Assembly: GCF_030704535.1 (NCBI RefSeq)
Contig: NC_081822.1
Location: forward strand, 11,463,001 to 11,527,000
Length of the DNA stretch: 64,000 nucleotides
Reading direction: 5' to 3'
Source: Vitis vinifera
Taxonomy: Eukaryota > Streptophyta > Magnoliopsida > Vitales > Vitaceae
This document shows positions 12,801 through 24,877 of this stretch, in pieces (the stretch's first letter is position 1; each line of letters starts with the position of its first letter). Position numbers and translations under genes: made by a program. The notes under the pieces are model-generated. The model searched no databases. It was not told the DNA's origin and saw only the letters and a program-made list of their open reading frames with translations.

Positions 12801-15800
12801 ACTTTCTTTCCTAGCCGAACGGATTCATAAAAAACAAATGGAGGCCTTGAACAAATTGAATATAGAAGTTAAAATCTGTTGTCTTGTCAAGAAAGCCAAT
12901 AGTTTGAAATTGGGGAGATTGTTGCAGCCACATTGGTCAAAATCTTCCATGAGAAACCTGGTTCAAATAGTAATGGTTATTCATTAAGAGAGAACTTTTA
13001 TGAGGGAAGATGGATTGTGCTGGTGCTTTTCAAGGTTGCAAAGGTTTCACGGAAAACACGGCCATTTCAACATACTTTTTCCTGTTCAACGTTTGTAATG
13101 CTTTCTTAGTTATTGATATTTTGTTTCAATTACTTAGTTCGACTTTCTTTTTGCATCATCATTTCATTCTATAATATTTTGATTTTCTTTGCATTGATTA
13201 GGTCATACCAATATTTTGTGTTTTTCTCGTTACTTTTCTCTTCCATTTTACCACTATTGAAGAAAATGAAATGATGTTAGACACTCTAAGGTGAGGCATT
13301 TCTAATTCTCTTTTGAGTTACCGCTGGATTGGCATGGTAGAGGTTTGGAAAAGAGGCTGAGAACAGTGTGGAGGATGTCCCCTCTTTGCTTGTTTTGGTG
13401 CATTTGGAGGGACTGTAATGAAAGTCTTTAAGGAGAATGTCCACTTGAATCAGTTGCTGAAGGAAGCTTTCCTCAAAACCCCTTTTGATTGGTCAAGGTT
13501 CCCCTTGGGGCCTGATATGTATTTTGGTTTGATTCTGTCGATGGCTTGGGTAGGGGTAGGGCTTGAAACCCTTGTAGCTTCTTTTCTTGCCTTTTACTAT
13601 CCTTTTTTTCTATTCACATGCTCAGTGTACCTTCTCTGAACTTTGGTTGCAACCCTGTTTGTTAGGTGGCCTTAAATATATTTATTTTCCTATGAAAAAT
13701 TGTCTTTTGAGTTCAACAAACTAATGCTTGATGGAGAGCCTTTTTTGTCACTTTAATATTTTATGAGAGTTTGGCTTGTGTTTCAAAATTTTACAAGAAA
13801 CAGGGCGATTTTGTAATAATGAAAGTAATTTTAGACATCATACCAAAAAGGTTAAGTTCTCTCATGTGTTGCTATTTAGAAAACTCATGTTTTGGAATAT
13901 AATACTTGATTGTTGGGATATCATTTACTACCTGTTGTTTGTTGACTGTTGTGGGGATGATACACTGCAAGGATAATGCTGATTTATGAATAGGGAACAC
14001 TGGACTTTTTGATGAGTAAAGTAGCTCTGGATTCATTGCTGACTACTATCTTTCTTATATACTTTATAAGCACTTTATTTTGACAGGATAAGCATCAGAT
14101 AAGAGTCCAAATGATATCTTTGATGTGGCAGTATCCTTGCTGATTTTTACTGTTCTGTTTCCAATTAACTGTTCGAGGCTAGCTGCAGTCGATTTTAATC
14201 TTTTTCCATTGTTTTGTGCACCATTATTCATAGAAGCTATGACAAAAAAATTCAGAAATCTCAAATGCCATATATTCCTGAATTACCAATGGACGTTAAT
14301 GCGACTTTGGATCCTTTCATACAAATGTCAATTAATGAAAGCCAATTGGATTTTCTGTTCTGCTCTGTAATCCATGGTTTTTTTGGGGGGCATTTCCCCA
14401 CTGGGTTTGCAGGCTGGTGCATCCTTGGAATCACTTGCTAAAGGTGCAGTGCAATTTTCTCGACGATTTACAGTTCGGGAACTGCAAGATCGGTGGCATT
14501 CTCTCCTCTATGACCCTGTTCTTTCTGGAGAAGCTTCTGCTCGCATGATTGAATTTGAACGTTCTGCTTCAACTCTTCCATCAAAATTTAATAGATTTGG
14601 AAATTCAAAAGAAAACAAATGTGTTCCTGGGAAGAGAAAAGCTGAAACTATCCGTAGTTGCTACTATGCCTTGCGTAAAAGGATCTGCAACGAGCCTTTT
14701 AACTCTATGGATCTAAGTTTTCTGGTTGCACCCAGTAACAGTAATTGTGTTGGAAATGGAGATGAGCCTGTATCTCCAAATTACATGCTCGAAGATCCAA
14801 TATCAAATCATTTCAGAACTCAGGAACCAAGCTTGGATATCATGCATTGTGCTTTTCCTCAAATGGTGACAGATAATGCTGCTGCCAGTGGTGCTGGAAC
14901 CAGTGCCCATGGATTTCATGCAGCAGTCCAGAATCCAGTAAAAGAAGATCTTCCTATTGAGCAGAACTCTATACATAAAGAGATTCCTCAAATTCTTGGA
15001 GAAAACTTGCCTCATACTGGGAATTGCTCTGGGATTGATGAATTAGGTGAACCAAAAGAATTGCTTGCCTGCAACCTGTTTGAAGCTGATGATTTAGAGG
15101 CAAAACCTCCCTCTACTTTTGATCTAATTAATAGTGATCTTGGCAATGTGTGCTCTGAATTTGGAGGAAACCAGGCCTTCGACTTGCCAGGTTCAGATTG
15201 TGGTGCTTCATTTGACAATTTAGGGTATTCATCTCCACTTCCTGGGATGCCAATCTGGGACACGGTTGAGGGTATTTCAGCCCCGGATCTTCCAGTTGAT
15301 ACAAGCCTTGGAAAAAAAGATCACCATACAGAAGATACATTTGCACTTCCTAATGATGGTCATGCTAAGATCAATAGTGTATCCGGATATGATGTTGTGC
15401 CCTCAGAAACCAAGTTAAAAAACTCAATGCCATGTGACCAATTGAACAATTCTAGCCCAGACGGTTATTTAGCGGAACTATCCAATTCTCTTTTGGACTT
15501 TCCCAATGATGAACTCCTTTTCATGGATGTTGATGGAAAAGATATAATTGATAAATCTTACTATGATGGTTTGAACTCACTTTTGTTGAGTTCTCCTACT
15601 GACAGTAATCAAGATCATGTGCCTGATATAACCGAACCTGAAGCATCAGTAGGTCCAGATGCATATCTAGTGATTCCTCAGGGTGCCTGCGCTGGGGAAC
15701 TAGATAACAATGGGAGCATCCATTGTGGTGATGGACATGCTGACTGCAATCCAGAGGCACCAATGCTATCAACTGCAGTGGATTTAAACCCTCAATTTCC

Positions 15801-18353
15801 TGAGATGTGTAATGGAGTTATTTGCTGCGCATTAAACACTGAGGACCCAGATATTCCATGCAATGATGATGTTTTTCTGCCTAATCAGATTCCCTTATCA
15901 CCTCTTTCATCTGCAGCCCAACTAAGTTTTCATGAAGCTAATAACCCAACTTCTTCAGCTGTTAAGGATTTCACAGATAATCAAAAGAGTAGTGAAAGAT
16001 GCCCAAGCCTGCTTAAGAGAGAACTGAAAAGCCCTGGACAATCCCATGTATCTTCCCGGATGAAAGGATCACAGGCGTTGAGCAAAATAGGTCTAAACCA
16101 TCCAGTTGGTGATTGTGACATTAAATTTGAGTTGACTGAAAGCGACTCCACACACATGGCATCTAGAAGTGCAGGTCTTGTTTGTGGCAATTCAAGTCTC
16201 AACCCAGTTAATGTTAAAGCACACACTCCTCTTCCTAAAATGCTGAAGGAAGAGACTAAAGAAATTAAACCAGCTAGGCAAATGAGCTACAACTCAACTG
16301 ATTCTTTCATGGAGAAGCCGGTTCATGGTTTTGATGGCTTTAGAAGCTATCCCCAGACAAATGCTTGTGGCATTAAACAGGAAGTAGATGCTATATCTAC
16401 AGCTCAGAACCATCAAGCATTAGATTTTGCTGCACTGGACCCAGTAGTGAACCCCTCATCACCTGATCAGGAAGAACAACCTATTGAGAGTGATGATGAC
16501 ATACCGTATGTTTCTGATATTGAAGCAATGGTACATGTTAAATATCAACCTGTTAGTTTGAATGACCATTGTTCTGTTCCTCCTTTTGGATTTATTTGTC
16601 ACTGCTTTTCTTGCTTCCTTGGCTTTTTTTTTTTTCCAGATACTTGATATGGACTTGGATCCAGATGACCAAGAGTATTGCCGTGGGGAAGGTAAATCTT
16701 GATCTAGATAGAATTCTTGTAATGACTAATTGTTCATAATGTATATGTTTGTACACTGACCCTTTTTTTTTGGGATAGGAAATAGCAGTGACAAAGATAC
16801 ACAGAATAAAATGAAAGAATACACTATGCATGATTGTATTTGACATGTTAATGGTTTTTAATGTTTCATGAATCTTGTAGATGATATATTAGTTATTTGT
16901 GAATTGCTTTCTATTGTATTCCACCACTCACTCTTATTCAAATATTACATAATCTCTTGTTTACAGATGTTCACACTTAACAAATAGAAAATCCTAATAA
17001 TAAAATATAGGAACCTTCTAGGACTTGACAACTCAAAAATAGAAACTAAAATAATCACTCACCATAAAATATTCTCCCTTGACTTTTAGAAACTAAATCT
17101 AATTATGATATTCATAAAGTTTCTAAATCAAGTTTAACTTTCCAACAATGAAAATATGAAGCTATGGGGTGTAGATCAAGCCCTCCTTTTTTTCTCTCTT
17201 TTTTTTGTCAGGTGGGGTGGTGGGGGGAATAATTGTAATATATAAACTAGGTAAAACATCAATGAATATACCCTTATACTAAATTTCATTGAATGAGGTA
17301 TTTTTTTCAGATTCAAACACAACCCTAAATCAATTGAATGAAAATCCACAATCTTTTACAGGTACTGATCTATGGATGGCTAACTTATGAAGATCGACCG
17401 CAGACAATGTTTAATATGAAAACTTGTTCTATTATAGAACAAGTTCAAAGGGCAAGAACACAAAATGAAAGTAAAATTACAAATAGCAGAGAAATGGGAC
17501 ACTTGTAGTGTTCATGATATTTCGTGTGTGGGCATGAAATTTTTGTCTCAATATATTGATCAAATTTACATGATTCATATCCTGAATCCAGGCATTTATG
17601 GTGCATCCAGTCACTACTTTTGTGAGCATCCATACATCTTATTTTTCTTGTTAATTTTCTGTTCTCTCATTTGTAACATTCCAAATGGTGTAAATAAAAG
17701 CGCTATGTTGAGTTGTGCGTACAACTTACCTGTGCAATCCTTGAACAAGTAGCATGTAAATTATTTTTTGTATGTATTATGCAATTTTCAGTTGGTTCTG
17801 TTGATCTCTGTTTGCAGTCTCAAGATACCAGTATGAGAACACTAAGAGGGCTATCATAAGGCTGGAGCAGGGTTTCCATTCTTATATGCAAAGAACCATT
17901 GCAACCCATGGGGCATTTGCTGTTTTATATGGACGCCATTCAAAGCATTATATTAAGAAACCAGAGGTATTTTAACTCAACAAAGCCTTAACTTAGATTA
18001 TTTGGGAATAAGTACAATAGTCATGTTTTGTTGGATTCCTCTATAGTTAGTGGCATATTTACTAGTAAGCTGTAGACTTCTCATTCTTTAAAGTTTTGTT
18101 TTAGGGGGTGGATCTGGTTGCTATAGAAACCATGGTTCAAAGTTGTTGTATCGGTCATTGACTCGGGAGGTCTTGAGAGACATTGGTTTCGGTATCTTAG
18201 ATCGGTATCAAATGATACTTAAAATATGTTAATTTAAGAATTCCAAATTTTTTAAAAGAATTGTTAAAATGATCACAAAAACAAATACAATCACATAGAC
18301 TAAATAAAAGAATTGTTAAAATGATCACAAAAACAAATACAATCACATAGACT

Positions 18354-18403
<50 letters not shown>

Positions 18404-21400
18404 AAACATTATCTATATAGTGATAGAAGCATATTAGAATCATGATTCAAAGTCATGGTTTTGGTCATTGACTCGGAGGGTTTGGAGGCGTATTGGTCTC
18501 GGCGTCTCAGGTTGCTATCAAGCGATACGCAAAATAAAATAGTTAGAAAGTTCAAAAAATGATAAAGGTATTATGTAAATTATAAAAAAAATAGGTATAA
18601 TAAAATAAGCTCAAAAAATTAAACAAAATTGTTTCACATTTAACATTGTTAATATAGTTATAAAAGTATTTGCCGAAAGTTTTTTATGATAATGCTAAGA
18701 ATTGAAAATTATTTTATTTCAAATATAATGATACTTTTACTAAAGACATGCTATTCAATAATCAATTTCATGTTCAATATAAATATAATCTTTATACCAT
18801 ACAAAAATAATTATTAATTTCCTAATGTAAATATGTTATTAAATAATTACTTTTATAATTATGATTCTCTTAAAAAAAAATTGTTCTAAATAATTATTGA
18901 TTTCATAATGTAATTTAATTTTAGAATAATATATGATAAAAAAATTTATATGATGTAATAAATTTAAAATATAATCTCTATATAAAAACACACTATATAA
19001 ATGCATTTTATGTAATCTATATTATTACCATTAAGTTCCTTGCCACATATAAAAAAAAACATTTTACTTGATCAATTGGTAAGTCAACTCCCACTTTCTC
19101 AATCTTTGAGGCTTTGAACTCCCACCCTACCTCTGAAAGAGTCAAGACGCACAATGGGAGAGGTGAGCAAGCAGCCACCCACACTTCCATGACAAGAGTC
19201 AAGACCCTTATTGGGAGGGGAGAGCAAGTAGTGATTGTAAGACCCACCTTACTCACTTTTACCACCACTGCAAGACCCACCACTTTGAGCCATGGTCGCC
19301 AACCTCACTGGTGAAAGAATGAGTCCAGCACTCCATTGTACACGATTGTGGTGTGTTAAGTGAATGCCCTCATTCCTTTGGTGGTTTCTCCTCTTATAGA
19401 CTTCCAAAATAGTCACAGGTAGGGCTTAATTTGTTTTCTTCTTCTTTTTCTTTGATCTTCATCATGGTGGATGCGATTGATGGGCTGAAAGTTTGAAGGG
19501 GAATCTTTGATTTTTATGAAAATTTTCTAACACTCTATTGTGATCTTCATTTTGAGGAAAAATTTATGTAATTTAATCAATTTGATCGAGTTAACTTGGA
19601 ATCTCAACCGATTCAACCGAGTCTTGTTGATTTAGTGTCGAGTTTGTGCATAGGATCATATGTGGTATCGGACTTGTCGCGGCAAGTGTCGAGGTGGATA
19701 CGACTTGGCTAAGTCGTGCTGAACTTGGTCAATATTTTGAACCTTGGTTGAAATAAATTTAGAAGTCTTTTATTTATCACCTCATACTGAATATTAGATA
19801 AAACCAATAAAAAAAGAAAAATTTTAAAAAATATTTTCAATCATTAAAAAATGACCATGAATCACCTTTAAAAATATAAATATCATTTTTTTGATCAAAT
19901 ATATTCTAAATAAAACCATTATAAAAAAACAAGATTTTTTATTAATTTTATTTTCATTTAAATAAATAAAATTTAAAAGATAAATATATTTTATAGTACT
20001 TCTATCCATTAATTTTTAATTATTATATTGATATTTACATCTTATTTATTTCATATAAACCTTGATATTCATAATCATTTCATATAATCCCAAATACTCA
20101 ATCAAAAGCCTCACCCTACCATTTCTCTACAACACATCCATTGTTTTTAAAAAATACCCATTTCACCTCTCAGTCGACAACTTCTCGCACCATCTCTCCA
20201 TGATACCCATTTCTTTGGAAAATACCTGTTTCATCTTCTCTGCACAATACCCATTTCACCTCTCAACCAACTACTTTTCACATCATCTCAGAGGTTTAAA
20301 GACATTAAACTAGAGATAAATCAGCCATAGGAGGATGCAAAAGCTTAGGTCTTTAGGATGTAGATGCAAATTGAGGCCAAGGCTCTGAACTTTCCTTCCT
20401 AAGTTCTTCATTTTCGTGGCTTTTGATTTTCTCCACCGTTTTTGCCTAAGCTGAGTCGTACTGATCACAGCTGAGATTTTGAACCCTGATAGAAACATTT
20501 TATAAATGCAGTAAAAAGAAATTGGAATAAAACTCTGAAAGAAGCTTGGCTATATCCATAAGTGTAAAAGGGCTGGTCTGGAACCAGTTTCTCTAGGCTC
20601 ATGCTCAGGGAGGGTTGGGTTGTTTCCCAGCCCAGTCTGGCTCCTCAGGCTGTTTTTTAAGGGGCTTGGATTGGGTGGCTTATTTTTATAAGTCTCATTC
20701 CAGCATAACCCTTTTAGTTTCTAAAAATGGAGCTGGTAGGCTTGGCAGTTAATAAGAAAAGAAGGGGAGGGACCTCAGACCCAGTTCAGGCTGTTGGGCC
20801 AGGACTGGGTTTTGATTACATCCCTAGTTACTTGGGAACTTTTGGAACATCATATGGAACTTATTTAGATTAAAAGAAAAAAAAAAACCTGAATGTGGTG
20901 CAAATTCCTAGTCACTTACCTTGTGCTTATCCTCTGTGGACCTTAATTCCCAAGTTGGAAAAGATTTTTATCTGCTCTATATCAGGATGTAAGTTGATGG
21001 AAAAGTATGGTGCAAATTCTGTGTTAAGTCAGCTAATTGTTGGGTGATGCTGTTTTGAAAATCAATGATATGAAATAGTTGGATGATTTGCATGGAGTTT
21101 CGGAGCTGCCTCTTTCTGAATGAATTGCATTTGACCTTGTAGGTTCTACTCGGTAGAGCCACAGAAGATGTTACTGTTGACATTGACTTGGGAAGAGAAG
21201 GGTGCGCAAATAAAATATCTCGTCGGCAGGTAAGGTTACCTTGGCCACCTTAATCTATGTAAACATCGTAGGAATGGTGTTAACATGTTTCATCTAATAC
21301 ATCAATGAAAAGATTTCTTCCACATCTTTTTCTTTCCTTTTTGAAATTTTCTTTTTCATTTGCCATGTCTGTAATAGCTTGCCTTTATTCATAGAAGTGG

Positions 21401-23831
21401 TAAAAGAACCATGAGTGAACAAATATCTGAGGATCCAACAAGAAAAGCCCCATTCCACAATGCGTTACATCTCCAGTGATATTTGTCCCATGAAAAAGAG
21501 GTTCATCCCTTTAATACTGAGAGGAGCAAGGGCCTCAAGACAAGTATTATTATAATGCCTGTAACTCTATGAACAAAATTTCCCCTCAAAACTCGCTGTA
21601 ACTTCATGTATTTGCTAGTGGCTTCTCAAGTATTAGATGAGCTAGACAGGTGGTATTACCATTTATATGGTACCTTAGAAATCAGAAGCATCAAAAAAAA
21701 GAAAACTTTAATTGACTGTATAATCTTCATTTATGAGGATTTACGGTTGATATTGATGAAAGACAGCCATTTTGGCTACTAGATCCACAATGGTGTCAGA
21801 GTTCTAAAAAGGCTGAGAGAAGGCTGCACTAAAATATCTGCTGTGTAATAAGACAAAAATCTGTTGTTTGTTTCATCTTTAGATACTTGCATTGCTAATT
21901 TGACCTTTTTATTTAACATTGATGATAGTTTTTTTTACTATTTTTTGGATTAGACCCATTTTCAAACATATGAATGATATTAAAATTCCTGAATTAATAT
22001 GATTTCTGCAGGATATGTGCATGAGGGAGGATTTGTTTAGTGTAGTTGAAGGGGAGGTTTTCTCCCACAATTAAGTAGAGATAATGTAGATTGATATGAG
22101 CGTAAGTGCTCTTAGTGGGAGAGAAGAAGGATGATATTTTCTGGAATGCTAGTTAATTTCAGCTTCGCCATTGGTAGAGTTTTCTAGTTAATTATGTTAT
22201 TTTCTCTGATTGATGAAAGTCGGATCTATTCCAGATATTCTTAAGAAATTTTAGTTACTTCCAGAATGACATTTGTTGCCATATTTAATTTTTTTACAGT
22301 TATAATTTTATAATTTTTTAATGTGCTTGCAGTCTGGTTTGAGAGTGATACTGTTTATTGCTTCTTTTAGCTTCAGCAGGAGCACTTTCCAGCTTGTTAG
22401 ACATGTTTACATTCTGCTGTCGTCTTTGTTTGGTAGCAGCCCATTATGGATCACACATTCTACCCTAACCTGAAGTATAATTTTTTTTCTTCCATTTTAT
22501 TTAGGCAATCATAAAAATGGAAAGAGGTGGATCGTTCTCTCTAAAAAATCTTGGCAAGCGGGCCATCTTAATGAATGGCAAGGATGTAGCCCCTGGCGAG
22601 AGTGTAAGCCTTACTTGTGGCTGTTTGATTGAGGTATGTTCCTGCTTTTCCTTCTCAACTATGGGCACAGTAATTGGGTTTCATTTGCTTTGTTGTGGAA
22701 TTTCTTCAGAGTTCTTAAATATTGCTAGGTGCAAATTATGACGTATCTTCTCAACTGTGTTGGTGTTGGACCTAATTCTTCTGTCCCTGCATCGATATTC
22801 TATTTATTCTAGTCTATGCATAGGATGTCAACATTATCAAGAGCAATACTCCTAGTGATGGTTAGGTTGTATTCTTGTCAGTTATTACCATACTTTTAAT
22901 CATATAGGAAGTAGAAATAAAGAGAAAAACGCAATAGAAAGGATGAGAGCATAATTCAGGCTGGACGAAGGTGTTAGGCTTGTGTTTCATCAAGTAACTA
23001 TGACTTTTTTCTGTTATCAATTAGTGAAATTTCTTATGCGGGATTTAAATAAACTTTGCTTCTGTTACTTTCATGTCTGTTGTATGTGTGTGTGGGTAAT
23101 CTTATTTGTACTTCTGCAGAGGAGAATAGTTTCAATATCCCTATGAACGAATGTACACTTAAATTATCTATCAGTACATGATGGATCTTTTTTTTCTCTC
23201 TAAGGTAGTTGCTCTCTAAAGTAGTTGCTTTCCCACCTTTATATGATTCATTCTCATTTTTCATTTGAAAGGACTAGAGCCTCATCGACAGGAGGTACAT
23301 TTGTATGGTGCTGTAACATATTTTAAAAATATACATTTATTCCTACACCTACTTTCTGCTTATGCTGTCAATACTAGATGTAGGATAGTGGTTTGCATGT
23401 ATTCTGTATTTTAATATGATTTTAATTACGAACTTCAGAATCATCTTGTTTTGCATCTAGAATGTTGAACATCAGTATTTATGTAGGAGTGTTTGGATAG
23501 AAGGAGCCCATGGCAACAATTTCAAAGACTAATGGCTATACAATTTTGCAGATATTTGAACATGAGTTCTGTGAGATTCCTTTTTAATTACAATACCCAA
23601 CTATAACTGTATGTTGCAACAGATTAAAATAATAATACGTTGATGCCCAGCGTATGTATTTTTGCTTGTAAAATTTCCTTGATTTTGATGTTTTTTCCTG
23701 CACATTATAGTATGGCTTTTGCACTATCTGTGATCTTGACTTATTTACTGAAAATGGTAAATTTGCAGATAAGGGGAATGCCTTTCATATTTGAAACTAA
23801 TCAAAACTCGTGTCAAGCTGTATGCGGATAA
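803..23831 (+). CDS. MCRS1: Microspherule protein 1 (MCRS1)-like FHA-domain protein
   Basis: Coding exons are 803-871, 14413-16530, 16640-16691, 17818-17966, 21143-21229, 22505-22633 and 23769-23831. All junctions are GT-AG, phases close, and the product is 888 aa. Residues 1 to about 95 form the MCRS_N domain; exon 1 (ending NAVE) joins directly to [19 protein letters not shown] long, poorly conserved acidic and serine-rich middle follows (about 100-725). Next come a short helix ([16 protein letters not shown]) and a C-terminal FHA domain (about 773-880) with the LLGR, KISRRQ and LKNLGK core motifs expected to bind phosphothreonine. The family acts in the nucleus. Animal MCRS1 belongs to the INO80 and NSL chromatin complexes, and the plant relative I recall is Arabidopsis EMB1967. 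Intron 1 is 13.5 kb and full of retroelements, yet the exons are intact. The ATG at 803 fits the family N-terminus ([10 protein letters not shown]). The in-frame ATG at 14374 lies in the intron and is not the start. Confidence 0.9.
872..3686. other. Intron 1, 5' part, no gene seen
   Basis: This is the first 2.8 kb of the 13.5-kb intron. It is AT-rich with poly-A and poly-T runs and short open frames only, none with a recognisable domain. A poly-A run at about 1585-1600 could be an old retroposon tail, but I could not find a matching target-site duplication. Confidence 0.5.
3706..3750 (-). mobile_element. 45-bp LINE tail insertion
   Basis: A 45-base insertion starts with a run of T followed by GATAAG. 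Read on the minus strand it ends CTTATC plus poly-A, the same 3' terminus as the large LINE in this intron (10441-10459). It is flanked by an exact 19-bp direct repeat beginning AAGTTTCTATTT at 3687-3705 and 3751-3769. This is the signature of an extremely 5'-truncated LINE retroposition in reverse orientation. Confidence 0.85.
3932..4066. repeat. Three diverged tandem units, period about 50 bp
   Basis: A motif of the form TTGCCACC(C)CAACTT followed by a variable AGC/ACAATGYRTAA recurs at about 3932-3960, 3985-4014 and 4035-4066, spaced 50-53 bp apart. The units are imperfect, so this is an old minisatellite-like duplication within intron 1. Confidence 0.7.
4110..4321. repeat. Diverged tandem units flanking the LINE
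   Basis: Two units of roughly 110 bp (about 4110-4200 and 4225-4320) share the pattern CTTGAAGA...TTTCAAYTT...ATGAGRCTAT...AAGTTTT. A third, closely related unit lies directly after the LINE at about 10465-10550. The last two are about 85-90 percent alike over some 72 bases. The LINE therefore sits inside or at the edge of a pre-existing tandem array, and the 72-base similarity need not be its target-site duplication. Confidence 0.65.
4346..5770 (+). pseudogene. LINE ORF1 (gag-like) pseudogene
   Basis: One frame runs from about 4346 to 5770 and is interrupted by a single in-frame TGA at 5159-5161. The second part contains [18 protein letters not shown] and a following WWENPPWF segment, typical of the DUF4283-like N-terminal region of plant LINE ORF1 proteins, which bind the element's RNA. 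After 5770 further pieces appear in shifted frames (5785-6006, 6042-6284, 6327-6653), so the C-terminal half is also broken. A run of about 18 G near 5853-5871 is a likely site of frame loss. The upstream limit is not firm because no ATG context supports a start. Confidence 0.8.
6650..10324 (+). pseudogene. LINE ORF2 (endonuclease-reverse transcriptase) pseudogene
   Basis: The ATG at 6650 overlaps the end of the preceding frame. [11 protein letters not shown] and [10 protein letters not shown] mark the APE-like endonuclease that nicks target DNA. A frame change follows at a 20-bp duplication (7020-7059). The reverse transcriptase lies at about 7980-8800: [34 protein letters not shown], and FADDT at about 8736-8750, so the catalytic Asp pair is still encoded. 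A zf-RVT-like region follows ([29 protein letters not shown]) and ends at 10324. Nonsense codons fall at 7249, 7711, about 8573, two near 8590, one near 8779, one at about 9189 and one at 9581. A second frame change lies near 8100. The copy cannot make active protein. Confidence 0.9.
10460..11787. other. Intron 1, middle part, no gene seen
   Basis: AT-rich intronic sequence follows the LINE. Apart from the third tandem unit at 10465-10550 and a short duplication of AAAAAAGGTAAGCA near 11684 and 11715, nothing recognisable is present. Confidence 0.45.
11799..11945 (+). mobile_element. 5'-truncated LINE 3' fragment with TSD
   Basis: About 147 bases end in TACCTATA plus a run of A. They are bounded by exact copies of ACTAGTTCCGG at 11788-11798 and 11946-11956. 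The internal text (a GGTCCCTATTATATACTC stretch, then a T-rich end and an A tail) resembles the 3' non-coding end of the larger LINE (CTCCCTGTATACCTAG...), so it is probably a truncated member of a related family. Confidence 0.75.
12127..12338 (-). mobile_element. tRNA-derived SINE
   Basis: A unit of about 212 bases is flanked by an exact 21-bp direct repeat at 12106-12126 and 12339-12359 (begins TATAAGTCATG). On the minus strand it starts CCAGCCAAGG. It contains a perfect RNA polymerase III A box, TAGCCCAATTGG (12317-12328), and a good B box, AGTTTGAAACC (12256-12266), then ends in an A-rich tail, seen as T-rich at 12127-12143. These are the features of a tRNA-derived SINE mobilised by a LINE. 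It lies antisense to the host gene. A truncated relative occurs at 53315-53398. Confidence 0.88.
12775..12797. repeat. (CT)n microsatellite
   Basis: A run of about 11 CT dinucleotides in intron 1 of the MCRS1-type gene. Confidence 0.9.
13320..13702 (+). mobile_element. 5'-truncated LINE ORF2 3' relic
   Basis: About 383 bases are bounded by exact direct repeats TCTTTTGAGTT at 13309-13319 and 13703-13713. A frame near 13360-13420 reads [19 protein letters not shown]. This matches the arrangement of the zf-RVT C-terminal region in the larger LINE ([17 protein letters not shown]), so the fragment comes from the 3' end of a related ORF2. It is broken by stops and ends in a short A-rich tract. Confidence 0.8.
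18129..19756. mobile_element. Possible non-autonomous DNA transposon in intron 4
   Basis: The outer ends show a weak inverted similarity: AACCATGGTTCAAAGTT at the left, and on the minus strand AACCAAGGTTCAAAATA at the right (about 19732-19752). Near the left end a block with GGTCATTGACTCGG...TATCAA.CGATAC is repeated (18120-18220 and 18430-18540). The interior is AT-rich and lacks a transposase. No target-site duplication could be fixed, so the class is open. Confidence 0.35.
18253..18401. repeat. 52-bp tandem duplication plus (AT)n
   Basis: A 52-base unit beginning TAAAAGAATTGTTAAAATGA occurs twice without change (18253-18304 and 18305-18356). It is followed by about 22 AT dinucleotides (18357-18401). 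The exact identity suggests a recent duplication. Confidence 0.92.
20155..20290. repeat. Imperfect repeat in intron 4
   Basis: The phrase TACCCATTTCACCTCTCA, followed by a CAAC.ACTT segment and a CACATCTC-like end, occurs near 20155-20205 and again near 20248-20290, with a shorter third echo (TACCCATTTC) near 20200. It is low-copy and intronic. Confidence 0.6.
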
Positions 23832-24877
23832 CATTAGCAGGGAAAGCCAAACCCCAGCGCATAAAGCTTGAAGGGTTGATGAGGCTCAATCCGTTGGAGT
23901 GCTATCAGAAGGTGCTCCTTTTTACTGCACTTTCTGGGTTTCATGGGTGTGCTACAGCCCATCTGTTGTATGTATTTATTTCTTTTAGAAGGCAAGACTA
24001 GTATCTGTTTCCTGTTTCCCAGTGTTAGAGTAGAGCTACCATATGATAGAACATCTTCTAGAAAGCTCACAACATTCGGCAGGACATATATAGGGTATAT
24101 GGGATTGCGTCTAAGCGATTGCATCACCCATGAAGGAGCTCGGTAACCACCCCACCTGCGGAATTTTGCTGGACAATGCTGATACAAGATGTCAGATGTG
24201 AATGATTTCGATTTCCCAGCCACAGAATGCTTTGTAAATGACTTGTTTTTATATGATAGGTCATTTTCTTCTATTTGGAGTTCTTGTTTTACCACTGACG
24301 CAGTTGTGTAATTTCATCAGAAAATTCACTTCCCACTCTGAAAGCTTGGCGTTTTTGTGATATAGATTTGTTTTGAAATTTGTCTACGTAATGGAATTCA
24401 TTGCGCCCAGAAAATGTCCTGTGGAGTTAATTTCTTTTGCACCAGTCAAAATTGCTAGAGAGACGGAAGAAAGAGACAATACTCCTTGGAACTGAACCGT
24501 TATCGAGGACATGGTTCTGTGGATCGAATTTTTATGAACAAGCTAACCATTTTCGGCCAAAAATGCAATATGTTGACTCCAAAAGTACGGTAGGCCGAAA
24601 GTTACAATAGAAAATAATTTGGTTTTCTCGCCCATGTTCTTACTATAAGTCGAAAGGAGGTTGTATCAGATTTCCCATTCTTCGAAAAAACTTGAACCAT
24701 TTAAATATTGATTTGTTTAGTAGAAGTATCTCACTGAAAAGATAAGCCCTGTCATCCTCCTCAGCAAGGCAAATAAATTAGTCTTGTTGCAGGTCGACCG
24801 TACGGTTCAACCATCTCATTATCAGATCATATCGTCGAAAACTGGGTGGATCCAAAAATTCACAGAGAGAATTGAGA
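23832..24877. other. 3'UTR of MCRS1 gene and 5' flank of LRR gene
   Basis: About 1 kb separates the MCRS1 stop from the LRR start. The first few hundred bases are probably 3'UTR and the rest promoter of the next gene. No exon, RNA gene or clear TATA box is visible. A 153-aa antisense frame at 23834-24295 has no recognisable domain and is not called. Confidence 0.45.

Noticed and set aside
14374..14412. In-frame ATG at 14374 as start of the MCRS1 protein
   Set aside because: A clear acceptor (TTTGCAG) ends at 14412, and exon 1 at 803-871 supplies the conserved N-terminus with matching phase.
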